This document shows positions 1 to 15,918 of a stretch of 64,000 nt of DNA, piece by piece. The DNA lies in the NCBI RefSeq assembly GCF_018873765.1, contig NC_057925.1, forward strand, positions 62,566,470-62,630,469, read 5' to 3'. Position 1 is the first letter of the stretch; each line of letters starts with the position of its first letter. The notes below the pieces were generated by a model that saw only the letters and a list, made by a program, of their open reading frames with translations, was not told the origin of the DNA and made no database searches. This stretch comes from Telopea speciosissima. Taxonomy: Eukaryota > Streptophyta > Magnoliopsida > Proteales > Proteaceae. Made by a program: the position numbers and the translations under genes.

Positions 1-2903
1 CCAATTTCATTGAATTGTTTGCTGGATCTTGGAATTAGTAAAAACAGGATAGAGCTGATCTTCTATTGGTGATTTGTTCTATTGAGGTTTTTTTTTGGTT
101 TTTGGAAAAGAGATGTTTGTCTTCCTGTGGTCTGATGTAAGCCTAAATACTCTCCATGGGGAATAGATGCTTCTCTTGTGTGTGTGTGTGTGCTTTTTTT
201 CTTATTTGTTTTTCTCTTGAGCAATCAACTATTCTCTTCTGCAAGTTTCAGTCTACCACCACAAATTTCAATGAACAATGTCTGTTCTGTGGGTTGTATT
301 CTTATTAACTACAGTATCTCTTCACTTAGGTTCAATAAATTGGATCAGTTTGAGAATCTGTTTTCAATTGTTAGTTCATTACATACTCTCTCACCAGCGT
401 TCCTACTTTTGGGAGGTTTTTTTTTTAATTTTTAATCTTAACTGCAGCTGTTTTTTCATTTGTCTAGTGATTACTGCTGCCAAGTATGATGCCCTTATTT
501 GAGTTGAGACCATCTCTCAGATATTCCTCATCGTGCCTGCATCAGTCTACTGCCTAATATGTTGTGGTGTTTCTTGATTGCTTCTTTAAAATCGGATATT
601 ACAGTAGTTTGTGCCCATGAACTTATATATGCCACCCCATAAACATTTAGTGACATCTAAAGCTTGACACTTTGAGAACAAATATGCTTGAAGCTATAGA
701 TAGCAAGTTTTACCGTTCAATTAATATCGGTAGTAATCTTTTTTGCTACCTTGCTTAAAGTTTTACAGATCAATTGACATCGGTAGTAATCTTTTTTGCT
801 ACGTAAATTTTATTCCACAAGATGATCCAACCATTTATCTCATTTTTTTAAAAATATTTTTATTTTATGCTTAAAGCCCATTGTCGTGCATATTTGGTCT
901 ACTATAATAAATTCAGTGGATGAGACTATCCTGACATGGTGAATTAAGTTTTATAGATATTATCATTTTAAGCTCGTGAGGCTTGTTTCTTGATGTAAAG
1001 CATCCTGAAGATATTCATTATTACAACAACTCAACCTTATCCCAACTAAATGGTGTCGCCTACATGGATCCTTGCCCTCTAATCAGCTTTATTTGAGGTC
1101 ATACTTGATACAATACCTAAACTATGCACATCTTTCCTCACCACTTCTCCTGGGGTCATTTTAGGTTTGCCCCTTTTCTTTTAGTTCCTTTAATATGAAT
1201 CAAATCACTCCTTTGTACTGTAAAATCCAAAGCTCCGTTGAACATGGCCATGCCACCTCAAACAATTTTCTTTTTTTTGGTAACAACCTCAAACTATTTT
1301 CTTGTAGCTTATCATGTATCAGAGCTATTCTCAAATCAACATGTGATTATTCCTTACTTTATCCTTCCTAATTTTTGCCGCACATCTATCTCAACATCCT
1401 CATCTTTACTACATTGTGTTTATCTACATGATGCTTCATAACTACCTAACATTCCACACCACATTACAACCCTGTCATTTGACTGTCCTATTTTCCTTTA
1501 AGTTTTAAAAGAATACGTCGATCACATAACACTTCGGATGCACCTTTGAACTTCATCCATCCTATTTTAATTCTCTGTGAAACATCATCCTCTATATCAG
1601 CTTTGTTTATGATTGAGCCCAGATACCTAAAATAATTATATTCACATATTTACCTCGAACACTTTTCTTCCCTTATAGTTACCAGATTAATTCTCTAGGG
1701 ACTATCATAAGCTTTTTCTAGGTTAGTAAAGGGCCATATGGAGATCTTTTTGACAATTTCTAGATCTTTCCATGAGTCCCCTAATTAAGTAAATAGCCTT
1801 CTGTCGTGGACCTTTTGTGGCATTAAACCAAATTAGTTCTTCGTAATAGTAGTTTCTTGTCTCAAGAGTGTTTTAATAACCCTCTCCCATAATTTCATAT
1901 TATGATCGTTAGTTTTATGCTTTTACCCCAAAAAAAAGACTCATTAGTTTTATGCCACTATAGTTATTGCAGCTCTGATATCACTTTTATTTTTGTAAAT
2001 CGAAAACATAATCCTTCTCCTCCATTCATTTGACTTGTGCTCATAATCTTATTAAACAGCTTGATTAGCCAAGATAAACCACAGATTCCTAAGCTCTTCC
2101 ACTCTTCTATTGGGACTTAAACCTTCTTTTACTTCAAGTATTTGCATTGTCCTGGTATGTATAGGGACAAGTAGTGGTCATTCTTAGACAATGGAAGTAT
2201 GCATACTTGAATATTGCAATTTGTGGTATCCATCTAGTAAGTTTTGGTTGGGGGAGATCTGATCCAATCATAGGATCCGGCCTGATCATTTTGTCAATTG
2301 TTCGAAGCCATGACTACATGCCAGCAGTCTAGAGAATATGCATTTTTTTTCATATGGTTATTATCACCCATCACACTGATTTGTTTTAATAGATTGGCCC
2401 AATGGGATCACTGGTCAAACATTCACATTGATAAGGATATGCACCATGATTGTTTGGAGGTTATTACTTATTTATCCTTGGTAAAAAACATTGGGAATAT
2501 TGAATGCTGCCTAAATAAATATGTTTAGATAGGATGATGTAAAATCGTCCTATATGATATTTTTATTATACACCTTAATGCTGTAATTTTGCATATGATG
2601 CTGTTTTATTTTTCGCGGCTAACTAATAATTTTATTTGTTTTTTGCTGCTGATCTGAAATCCCAGATTAAGTATCCAAGTCATTTATGTTCTTCTGAAAA
2701 ACATTTATTTCATGATATTCCACCATACTTGAAACTGTTATGACCTTGTTTATGTTGTGTCATTGACTTGTGTGAACCACATAGTAAATTTTATTTATTT
2801 TTTAATGAAACCACATATGGAATAGGAACCCTAGGTGTCTCCCATCATACTCATCTTCTGATCATGTTTGAATAGAAGATTTATGTTGCAAATTTTGCTG
2901 CAG
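1..2903 (+). other. Last intron of the GAR1 gene (5' part outside window)
   Basis: No coding exon was recognised here. The exon at 2904 needs an upstream exon ending two bases into a codon, and nothing resembling the GAR1 core was seen on + from 1 to 2890. The intron therefore appears to be at least 2.9 kb and to begin left of the window. It holds an antisense RTE LINE remnant at about 1020-2135 and AT-rich sequence with short T runs and a TG run near 178-192. The direct repeat near 730-800 (two copies of a phrase reading 'atcggtagtaatc') is short and unexplained. Confidence 0.55.
1020..2135 (-). mobile_element. RTE-type LINE remnant, antisense, internally deleted
   Basis: Read on the minus strand, the right part resembles the RTE reverse-transcriptase stretch with a LWERVI-like phrase, a phrase like TTI..N.FG and an FTNLEKAYD phrase (1700-2130). 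The middle (about 1595-1625) gives the downstream FRYLGSII phrase, and the left end (1028-1075) matches the 3' end seen in sense at 54480-54520. The catalytic core between LEKAYD and FRYLGS is missing, so this is a deleted copy with many stops. It lies in the GAR1 intron, opposite to the gene. Confidence 0.6.
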
Positions 2904-3078
2904 GGGACAGGCACAAGCCGGTGGAAGAGGTGGAGGTCGTGGAGGCAGAGGTGGCTCTTTTAGAGGTGGTGGGCGAGGTGGTGGTTTTCGTGGAAGGGGT
3001 GCCCCAAGGGGAGGCAGGGGTGGCTCTTTTAGAGGTGGTGGCCGTGGTGGTGGCTTTAGGGGCCGAGGGAGGTCATAG
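2904..3078 (+). CDS. GAR1: H/ACA ribonucleoprotein subunit GAR1, C-terminal exon (partial)
   Basis: This is the terminal coding exon, entered through the acceptor TTTTGCTGCAG at 2893-2903. It starts with the last base of a split codon and then reads GQAQAGGRGGGRGG to a final GRGRS and TAG at 3076-3078. Nearly the whole exon is Gly/Arg, with two copies of GGSFRGGGRGGGFRGRG, the GAR domain that ends plant GAR1. GAR1 is a core protein of the H/ACA snoRNP that guides rRNA pseudouridylation in nucleolus and Cajal bodies. The RNA-contacting core lies outside the window. A fibrillarin or other GAR-domain protein is the main alternative, but fibrillarin carries its GAR domain at the N-terminus, and the adjacent GDH gene supports GAR1. 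Confidence 0.72.
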
Positions 3079-4118
3079 AACAATTGCATATCTTTTTTCA
3101 CCTGTCATTCCAAAGTGTGTTTTTGGGCAATGGAATGCAACAGAGAATATTGTGTTTTGAGGACCCCAATGATCAGTGTTTGATAGAAATTGAGTAGTCT
3201 TTATTACTTATTGCCATTATGGTTATCAGCAAAAGCAATTCTATTCAAATTGCACAAATGTTCTTTGCGTAAGCTCATATGTTTTTTGCAGATAAGCTCT
3301 CAAAAGAACCGATCTAAATTGAGCATGCACACCAGTTGCAGGCCAAAATACTGTTGTTTTGTTACTGAATCCATCCTCTTTGCAAGTTATTTGCAGATTT
3401 TATAGAACGTGCAAGTTAGACACATGACCAATTTAGACTGTTTCTTATATATAGTCAGTCTTCCATGTGGTAGAATAAGTATGCTCACCACCAATTATTG
3501 TCGGTCACAAACTTTCACCTAAGATCCAAAATCATTCTGCACTGATTCCCCTCAAATAAAAGGGGTTTAAGCTTGGTTATTTCGTTTTGATCCTAAATTG
3601 TGAGTTGTCTTCATGATACAAAATGAATTCAGTGGTTTAATTTCATACAAAAACCAAGGAAAAGTAAATATAATGGATTATGTTCTTCATGGTGTTTGTC
3701 TTTGTTTTTGTTATTTTATGGAAAAACCAAATTAATAAAACAGAAAGTTCTCTACTTCATGGTAAAGAGTAAAAGTTTTTCTGTCATTGCATGCTTGCTC
3801 AACTCTAGTGACAACCGAAATTAAAGTAATATCCTTTCACTATTTTTTTTTATCAAATTATTTGAGTAAGTCCTAAAGCTAAAGCATTCACCTGAAAAAA
3901 TACATTAAAATAGAAAAAGTCTTGATAAGTTATTGTTGGGTAAGACTCGAGAGGAATTTCATTAATATAAAAAAAATTCTTAATAAGTTATTGGTGGACA
4001 ATAAAGACTCAAGAGGAGGAATGCTTTGCCAGGGAAGGGGGCAGGAAGGTCTGCAATCTTCATCTCCATCTTTATCTTCATCAGTCTCATGATCTTTTGT
4101 ACTATTCCATTATCCATA
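3079..4118. other. Convergent 3' region between GAR1 and GDH
   Basis: No gene seen. The first few hundred bases should be the GAR1 3' UTR and the last part (about 4000-4118) the GDH 3' UTR. The middle is AT-rich with no repeat or RNA gene that I recognise. Confidence 0.5.
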
Positions 4119-9180
<5,062 letters not shown>

Positions 9181-9499
9181 GATCCTCCACTAATAAATAC
9201 AGAGAGAATCAATGAAGATAGGAGGAGGAGGAATCAATCAATACCCGAATCAGATAAAATTATAAAGTAAAAAAAAAAAAAAAAAAAAGTAGTTTTGCGA
9301 CCAAATGGACTGGATGCGAGATGTAAAGGGAATATGATGCCGCCCGCCCATGTTTTAATTCGGGTGTGCAAATTAAGTCCCTACTACTTCTTCTTCTTCT
9401 TCTTCATCATCATCATCAGCCACCCTGATCATCACGGATACTCCTCGATCCTCCTCCTATGATCATTTACCTAATTGCTGGTTCCCAGGCCGCGAGAAG

Positions 9500-9501
<2 letters not shown>

Positions 9502-9531
<30 letters not shown>
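9502..9531. repeat. (GA)n microsatellite
   Basis: About 15 uninterrupted GA units upstream of the GDH first exon. GA runs near plant promoters are common; no function is implied. Confidence 0.9.
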
Positions 9532-9534
<3 letters not shown>

Positions 9535-9802
9535 GAAAGAGTATAATTAAGTCCATGCAGACGCACTAATATGGAAGCTTTTTAACTAATAAAATGGAAA
9601 ATGGAATCTTCGAAGGATTTATTAGTGAATCCGACGCGAATTCCACCTTGCGTTGCGAGGCTATTGAATTCGGAAGACTTTATTATAGCATGCCACTGCC
9701 ACTGCCACTGCCACCCCACCCCTAAATCTATGATGGGGCGGGCGGCTCTTCTTCATCACTACTTACTTAATTGCAACTTGTAATTAAGCACCATTCTCCA
9801 AC

Positions 9803-9930
9803 GGACCTTTATCCGCCGCTGTGTCATCGTGCGGTACAGTTGTGCAGTGATCATGTGTGTATAGTGGGGTTTTCTGTGCACACATGGTCACTACTGCATC
9901 GCATGATAGCACAGCAGTGGATAAAAATTT
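9803..9930. mobile_element. MITE, Mutator-type, 128 bp hairpin (TTATC family)
   Basis: The two halves are near-perfect inverse copies: GGACCTTTATCCGCCGCTG at the left and CAGCAGTGGATAAAAATTT at the right, with CATGTGTGTA and TGCACACATG meeting in the middle. The flanks are ttctccaac (9794-9802) and ttctccgac (9931-9939), a 9-bp duplication with one mismatch. A 9-bp duplication is typical of Mutator-like transposition. It has no coding capacity. Confidence 0.65.
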
Positions 9931-12900
9931 TTCTCCGACTCTCCAACTCTCTCTCTCTCTCTCTCCCCGCATCCGTATCCGTGTCTATGTGCGAAGGTCG
10001 GGTGGGGGAAGTGGGAGTGTAACTGAGAATTCTCTTTAATCTTCCAGTGACACCTGAGAGAGACACACAAAAAGAAATTCTCAAATTATCTCATCTTTGT
10101 TTCCCTACCCACAATAGTAATATCGAATCCGATCTCCCTATCACCTGATCATGATGCTTGGGAATTGGGACCACTGGTCACATTGTGGTCTGTGGGGTAT
10201 GTTGGTCTCGTGTTTTGTACCCCTCTTGCTCCTTTCTTATCATTTGCCAGCAAGTTAGGTCTTTTGTGGGCCCCTCTTGGCCCCTTCGTGGGTCTATACC
10301 TATTGGGCCCCTTGTGTATCACCCCCAAGATCCCATTTAACATGTATTGTATTCGTGCTCATCATGTATACTCCTTTGTGCCACCACCTTCCAGTCTGAT
10401 TTTTGCCAACCCAACCCTCTCTATTTTGCCACTACATAGGTTTAGGTTTGGGTTACCAATACACATACTCTTGTGCTAAATGCATTTGCCAAAAAATATA
10501 TATATAAAAAAAAAGGATAAAGAACACTAATTGGTAACGTGGTTCCTGCGTCTAGACACAAGATTATGTAAAATTACAACTCAGTCCCCCCAGTGAACTA
10601 AAAAAAATCTCATTTACTTAAATGTTCTTGCACATGCTCTTATTGGCCCTTGCATTGGCATATGCGCTACACAACCAGATAATAATCTCTTGCCCCCCCC
10701 CCCCCACTCCCATCCCCACAAAAGAAATGTTTAAAATATTTCTTTTTGTTTTGTTTTTTTAATTTTTTAAGTTTTTGTCCTCCCAAGTTTTAAATCACTG
10801 AAAATTTTAATTTTTTTCTTATAAATAAAGTAGTGAGAAATCTTTAGTTACATTGGTTATGAAATAAGTATAGTGATGAGGTTCATATAATATAATGGGA
10901 ACTACAATGAGTGGTTTTATGAAAGAAAGACTCACTCTGCTCTCTTATCTCTAGGGGCTCGGGATGTATTTTCAAGCTCGGCCTGGCCGGGACATGGGGT
11001 AGCAAGGCGAGGCCTTTGTGTGTTGTTCTTTTTCACTACGACTGGACCTGAATCCAGATTTCTTTTTGCCACTGCCACTGCCACTGCCACCATCACCACC
11101 ACTGCATTTGGTAGTTCAATCTGAAATATTTCAAGAATATGAAATTCATTTGGTAGTTTAATTTATGAGAATAATTTCTCTGTATTTCTTTAGGAGAGAA
11201 TGCTGGTGATGGGGGTGGTGGCATGGTGGGAGCATGATGGTGGAAGACCATCAAGAGAAGAAGAAGAAGGGTGCATGGTGTTTTATTTTTAACAAGAAAT
11301 TACTGTTTTACCCATCAACTTAACCATGTGCTCATTAAAAAGCGAGAGTAAAATCAATTTCAATTTCAAAATTAAAATAGCTCCTCGGACCTCACCCTCA
11401 GCTGTATAGATTTTTTATTTCTTGGAAATATTTTGCAAAAATCATAACAAACAATTTTTGAAATAGAAATCCTACCAAATCAAGCTTTAATTGAAAAAAA
11501 AAAAATTGGGGCTGTTTTTTGGACTATCACCATCCAAATTGAGCCCTAATTCAACATCAACCAAATAAAATAATCTAGGCGGGGACAGCAAGGATTCAGT
11601 GTCAATTGATGATATTTATTAAATTTTTTATTTTTGATTGAGAACTCAAAATTTTATTTAGAAAACACTGCCTGGAACAATCTCCTGGGAAAAACTAGGA
11701 TTAGATTTATAATGATAAGGGAAGGGAAGGGAAGGGAAGGGGGAGGGGGTTAGCAACCAAACATGGGAAAACGAAGTTTAGATGCCACAGAAGCAAAGAA
11801 GTCCGCAAAGACATTCTAATAACCAAAACTTCTGAGATGAGGGTGTTTGCTGCACAAACATTCACCCAAAAAAATAAATAAAACTCTTAACCACGACAGG
11901 TGATATTAGATTTTGGACCGAGTTTTCCTTCATCCACGCATTCACCGATGGGCAGAAATGAATGTTGGGACTTGGGAGAGTATTTTTAAATATACTAAAA
12001 CCCTAGGAGGGATTTGTGAACCCTAAGATGATGGGTGCACAGTCTTCTATGAATAAAGGAAAACTTTGTCCTTAAATACTTTTTGAGCAATGGATTAAAA
12101 GGAATTTGGATCCTTTGACGTAAGGTTAAGAGATAACAAGAATAATCAATTTTTTAAAATTATTTTTAAACAACAAGTGTCAATTCACTCTAAATACCTT
12201 AGGGAATAATCATCCTTTGGGCGAGTGTGCATGTGGATCTTTATCACCTCCAGTTTGCTGACCGGCCCAGTTCCTCAGTTCCTCTAACAAAGGGGGGCTG
12301 AAATGACCTCTCTACCCATGCCCAAACACCCTGCCCGGGTGGGATCCACCATCCCCCTATTAGAGGAACTGGGGAACTGGTCCGGTCAGCAAACTGGAGG
12401 TGATAATTTTTCGTGTGCATGTACCTGCATAGAAACTCCAACTAATTAAAAGTAGCTCTTAAAAATTGATTCCAAATGCCTTTTTTTTTTTTTTGCTTTG
12501 CAATGGGCATTGTCTTTTACTTTGGGTTTCCCACTAAAATGTGTGATAGCTCAAGTTAAAGGAAAGATCGAGGAAGAGATCCGAAGAAGACATTAATGAA
12601 AGCCATTGGTTGGTGCATGAGCTTAATTAGTGGGTTCAAAAGATAGACCCAATCGAAACATCTGCTTTTGTTGGCCGATGATCTATTATTTACATGCGTT
12701 GTTGTTGTTGGCATTCATATCTTTAATTACACACTTCCCATTTGTTTTTTTTTTGGGTTGAACATTCTTCCCATTTGGAGTGACCAGAAAAAAGTTAACA
12801 AGTTGACGGAAAGAGAAAGCAAGGAAAAAAAGGTCGGCATACATAAAGCCAAGTTATTTATTAGGTTTTTTTTTATGTTTTTCTGTTTTTAATTATTAAT

Positions 12901-13890
12901 AAAGTCCAATATAATGGGGTCTCAGTTTACTATTATTTAACCTTTAATAATAGTATTTAGGAGATTCTTAGACTATTGATAGAGGAGGAACTCAAGTTAT
13001 AAAAACAAGGGGGAAGGGGGGAAGAGGGTTCTTTGAACAAGTGGCATAAAAGAGTGCACTAATGAGCACCAACAAAACAGTTTTGCTCATAAAGGGTAGA
13101 GATGTCCATTCATGTGAGAAAGAGAGAGAGATTGATAGAGACGTGCTAATGTACCCTTAAGTCTCAATGGTCAGTTGGAAGAAAATTATGTAAAAAAAAA
13201 GAAAAAGAAAAAAGAGACGATATAAAGAGGCACATTATAGATATTTGGGATATGTACAAACTATAGAAGATATTTTTGGAATTTTAAAGAAAATTTCTTT
13301 AGCACTCAAGCTTTTTCATCAAACTTAATTTGTCCATATGGATTAATGTTTTTACAAGCTAACAAATTTTTTGTTTTTATTATTTTTTTTTCCAGGTAGT
13401 ATACCATCTAACAATTGGATACACCGAAAATATTGTGAATCTAACTTTTATGATCTATCTCAACCATATGCATAGTCAGTCAGTCATATATGAGATTTTT
13501 TTGATTGATTTTTCAATGCATTCATGTTGAAACATTCAGTCCTCTTGGCTTTTCAAATGTCGTCCAAACATTTTTCAAATCTCTCTAATAAATAATATGT
13601 TATTGGGGAGGAGGGGATTTGCTAGATGATTGGGATATATATGTCTACTAAATTTGGGTCATGACGGAATTATTGCATAAGACCTTTAATATTATTATTA
13701 TTATTATAGGTGTGATTATGGGTGTGGTGGGGTTTTGCTAGGGAGAAGAAACGGCTTGCGTAGCTGTACCTTGATTCTCTCATTGCTCTATGTTCCTACT
13801 GCCATTTCATTTCTTTTCTTTTTTCTACTTTTTCTATTTTTGTTTCTTCCTTGGGGGGGGAGGAAGAAGAGAAGAAGAATAAAGAAAGAA
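9931..13890. other. Intergenic region between GDH and the small membrane-protein gene
   Basis: No gene model could be supported. Apart from a MITE at 12235-12412 it holds homopolymer and simple-repeat sequence: a C run near 10693-10706, a GGGAA repeat near 11717-11745, and AT-rich stretches. The last few hundred bases hold the promoter and leader of the next gene; GATATATATG near 13635 could be a TATA element. Confidence 0.5.
12235..12412. mobile_element. MITE, Mutator-type, 178 bp (TTATC family)
   Basis: The terminal inverted repeats read GGATCTTTATCACCTCC on the left and the inverse of GAAAAATTATCACCTCC on the right, and pairing continues through CAGTTTGCTGACCGG. Identical direct repeats gtgtgcatgt flank it at 12225-12234 and 12413-12422, a 10-bp (9-10) target duplication. 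The interior shares CCTCTAATAG, GTGGATCCCACCCGGGCA and GTCATTTCAGCCCC (minus strand) with the copy at 22257. Non-coding. Confidence 0.75.
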
Positions 13891-14298
13891 ATGTGCCCCC
13901 TAAGGATCATCTTCTTGTTCCTCTCGGCGACGTTGGCCGGTTACTTTGCATGGAAGACGGTCCGTTCTGCTTCCTCCTCCACCAACGCCGACAAAGAAGA
14001 TGTGTCTGCAACGGCAGAGTCGTCTTCCTCGTCCTCCAAACCAAACCCTGAATGCAATTTGAAAATGGTATGTTTCTGTTCCCTTAATTCTATTACTTTT
14101 CTTCACTGTTTGTTTGGATTTATTTACCATTAAAAAAAAAAAAACAACTTAGAATGAGTTTTTAATGGTTTTTTATTGTATTTTATTGGGCAGACAATTC
14201 GAAATGGATTCTGGGTTTTCATGGACATGGCTAGCGGCAGGTTCTTGTGTAGGAATTTGAGGGTCATGAACGAAGGTGAGAAAGGGAAGGTCTGTTAG
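13891..14298 (+). CDS. Small conserved plant protein with an N-terminal membrane anchor (93 aa)
   Basis: Two exons, 13891-14067 and 14194-14298, joined by a GT-AG intron. The product is 93 residues: MCPLRIIFLFLSATLAGYFAWKTV forms one membrane segment or signal anchor (about 4-20), followed by a Ser-rich, low-complexity linker (26-51) and a compact end containing GFWVFMDMASGRFLCRNL. That N-terminus and the MASGR-containing tail match a small plant family that databases often label methyltransferase-related or uncharacterised. No methyltransferase motif is visible, so the label should not be taken as function. The start is the first ATG of a frame that runs straight into the family sequence. 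Both splice sites are good and no break is seen. Confidence 0.75.
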
Positions 14299-14851
14299 AG
14301 CCTCCCTCAAGACTAGCGACAAGGGTAGAGGGATGCTCTCTCTCTCTCTCTCATTCTATAAGAAATTTGAAGTTATTTAGGCGTAAAATCTCAACAACAG
14401 TTGTTATTTTTTTTTTATGAAAGTGTAATCACACAAATCACACACCAATCCAAAAGGTTAATTGATTTTTAGGACCTCAACAACTGTTGTTACACTGCAC
14501 ACCATTATCCTTATTAATTCAAATTTCTTGAGAAAGGAATATGAAGAGAAGATACTTTTCTTTATAGTTCCATTAATGGTACACTGGTACCACTGCCTTT
14601 CTTTCTATCCAATTTTCTTTATGCAATCTTTGGCGTATAATTCGGAGCCTACATGATCCATTCATGATTCAACTACCCTGGACAAGAAACATCTCCGTTC
14701 TGCAATAGATTAATTTTTTAGTATTGATTGAAGGGTCTGCTAAATTTTTTTTTCTTATCGGCTTCCATTTTCAAGAGGAAGAAGTACATTTGATTTTACG
14801 ACTTGACACGCTGCCTTCACAAAACCTGGTGACTCAGGCAAGTGAAATCTA

Positions 14852-15459
14852 GGCTGTGTTTGGTCTGCATTCCCATTCTGAAAATGCTAATGTGTTCTTA
14901 GATGAGAACATGAACACTGTTTGGATACACATTTTGACTATAGTGCATTCTTAATTACAGAATACTCACACCTATTAGACATTTTAACAAACAACTCATA
15001 GGCAGCAACTCCAATACCCCATGCCTAGATTGCAGAACATCAAGAAGTTCGAAAAACCATTGCACAGCGTCAACACTATCGATTCTTCGCTGTGTACAGG
15101 TTATCAAAGAGGAGCAGTGCTTGGCTATTGGTATGTTCTGGATTCCAACATATATAAAGAGGCTGAGAAAGCTAGAACGTGTGACTGTGTTTACATCAAA
15201 GAGAGAGAGAAAGAGAGTTTATTCTCCAATCGAAAACGAAAATGGGCGTTAACGTCAAGCTTGGGAGGGGTGACTCGGAATGGGAACAAACCCCATTCCA
15301 GAATGGATTGCATTCTTGATCCCATTCTAAAGATTTAAGAATGTAATGTATACCAAACATTGTTTTTTACAATCCAGAATGCTTTCTTTGCCTAGAATGC
15401 ATTCTAAGATCGCTTTCTTTGTCCAGAATGCATTCTAAGAACACAAACCAAACACAGCC
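14852..15459. mobile_element. Non-autonomous DNA transposon, about 608 bp
   Basis: It is bounded by a 13-bp perfect terminal inverted repeat, GGCTGTGTTTGGT on the left and ACCAAACACAGCC on the right. An additional imperfect inverse relation involves ATTCTAGAATGCATTC-type phrases; the interior right side repeats AGAATGCATTCTAAGA twice (15388 and 15425). Ends of this kind are common in plant hAT- and Harbinger-type MITEs. I could not read a clear target-site duplication, so the superfamily is left open. No transposase is present. Confidence 0.6.
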
Positions 15460-15918
15460 AGAGTCAAGGTAGTGAATCATAATTGTCTATTTTTTGAGTT
15501 TATGCTAATACAATCTCTTCAGTAATGCACATGTAATTAAATGACTCGTTTTATGAATCTTATAACATAACTTGTTCCCTCATATAGAGAGAGGAAATCC
15601 AACACATTGAGATTCACCACAATTAGAGATACATTCTAACACCCACCCACTAACCCCCTCCAAACCCCGCACCCCCCCCCCCCTCCCCAACAGAACAAAG
15701 AGACAACGGGGGTAGGGGGCTTTCATGGTGTTGTTTCAATGGTGTATCCTCTGTGCAAGTGTTGGGGTCATAGCAGATCACCAAACATATTTTGGTGCAA
15801 TGCATTAGAAACCAAACGAGCAGGGGTGCCTGAAATTTGTCAAGATACAAAATGCCTCGTGGAGCAAGATATATATACAACTTCTAAGGAAAGAGATGCA
15901 AGAACTCACTACACGAAC
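15460..15918. other. Short intergenic stretch downstream of the J-domain gene
   Basis: AT-rich sequence with a C run at 15671-15683. It likely includes the 3' UTR of the minus-strand J-domain gene. No gene or RNA was recognised. Confidence 0.45.

Noticed and set aside
2862-3101. Proline-rich open frame on the minus strand across the GAR1 exon
   Set aside because: It is the inverse of the Gly/Arg codons of the GAR domain; the + reading joins a good acceptor and ends at a sensible stop.
10165-10479. 104-codon frame beginning MGPLVTLWSV
   Set aside because: Hydrophobic by composition only, overlapped by other frames of similar length, and no homologous phrase recognised.
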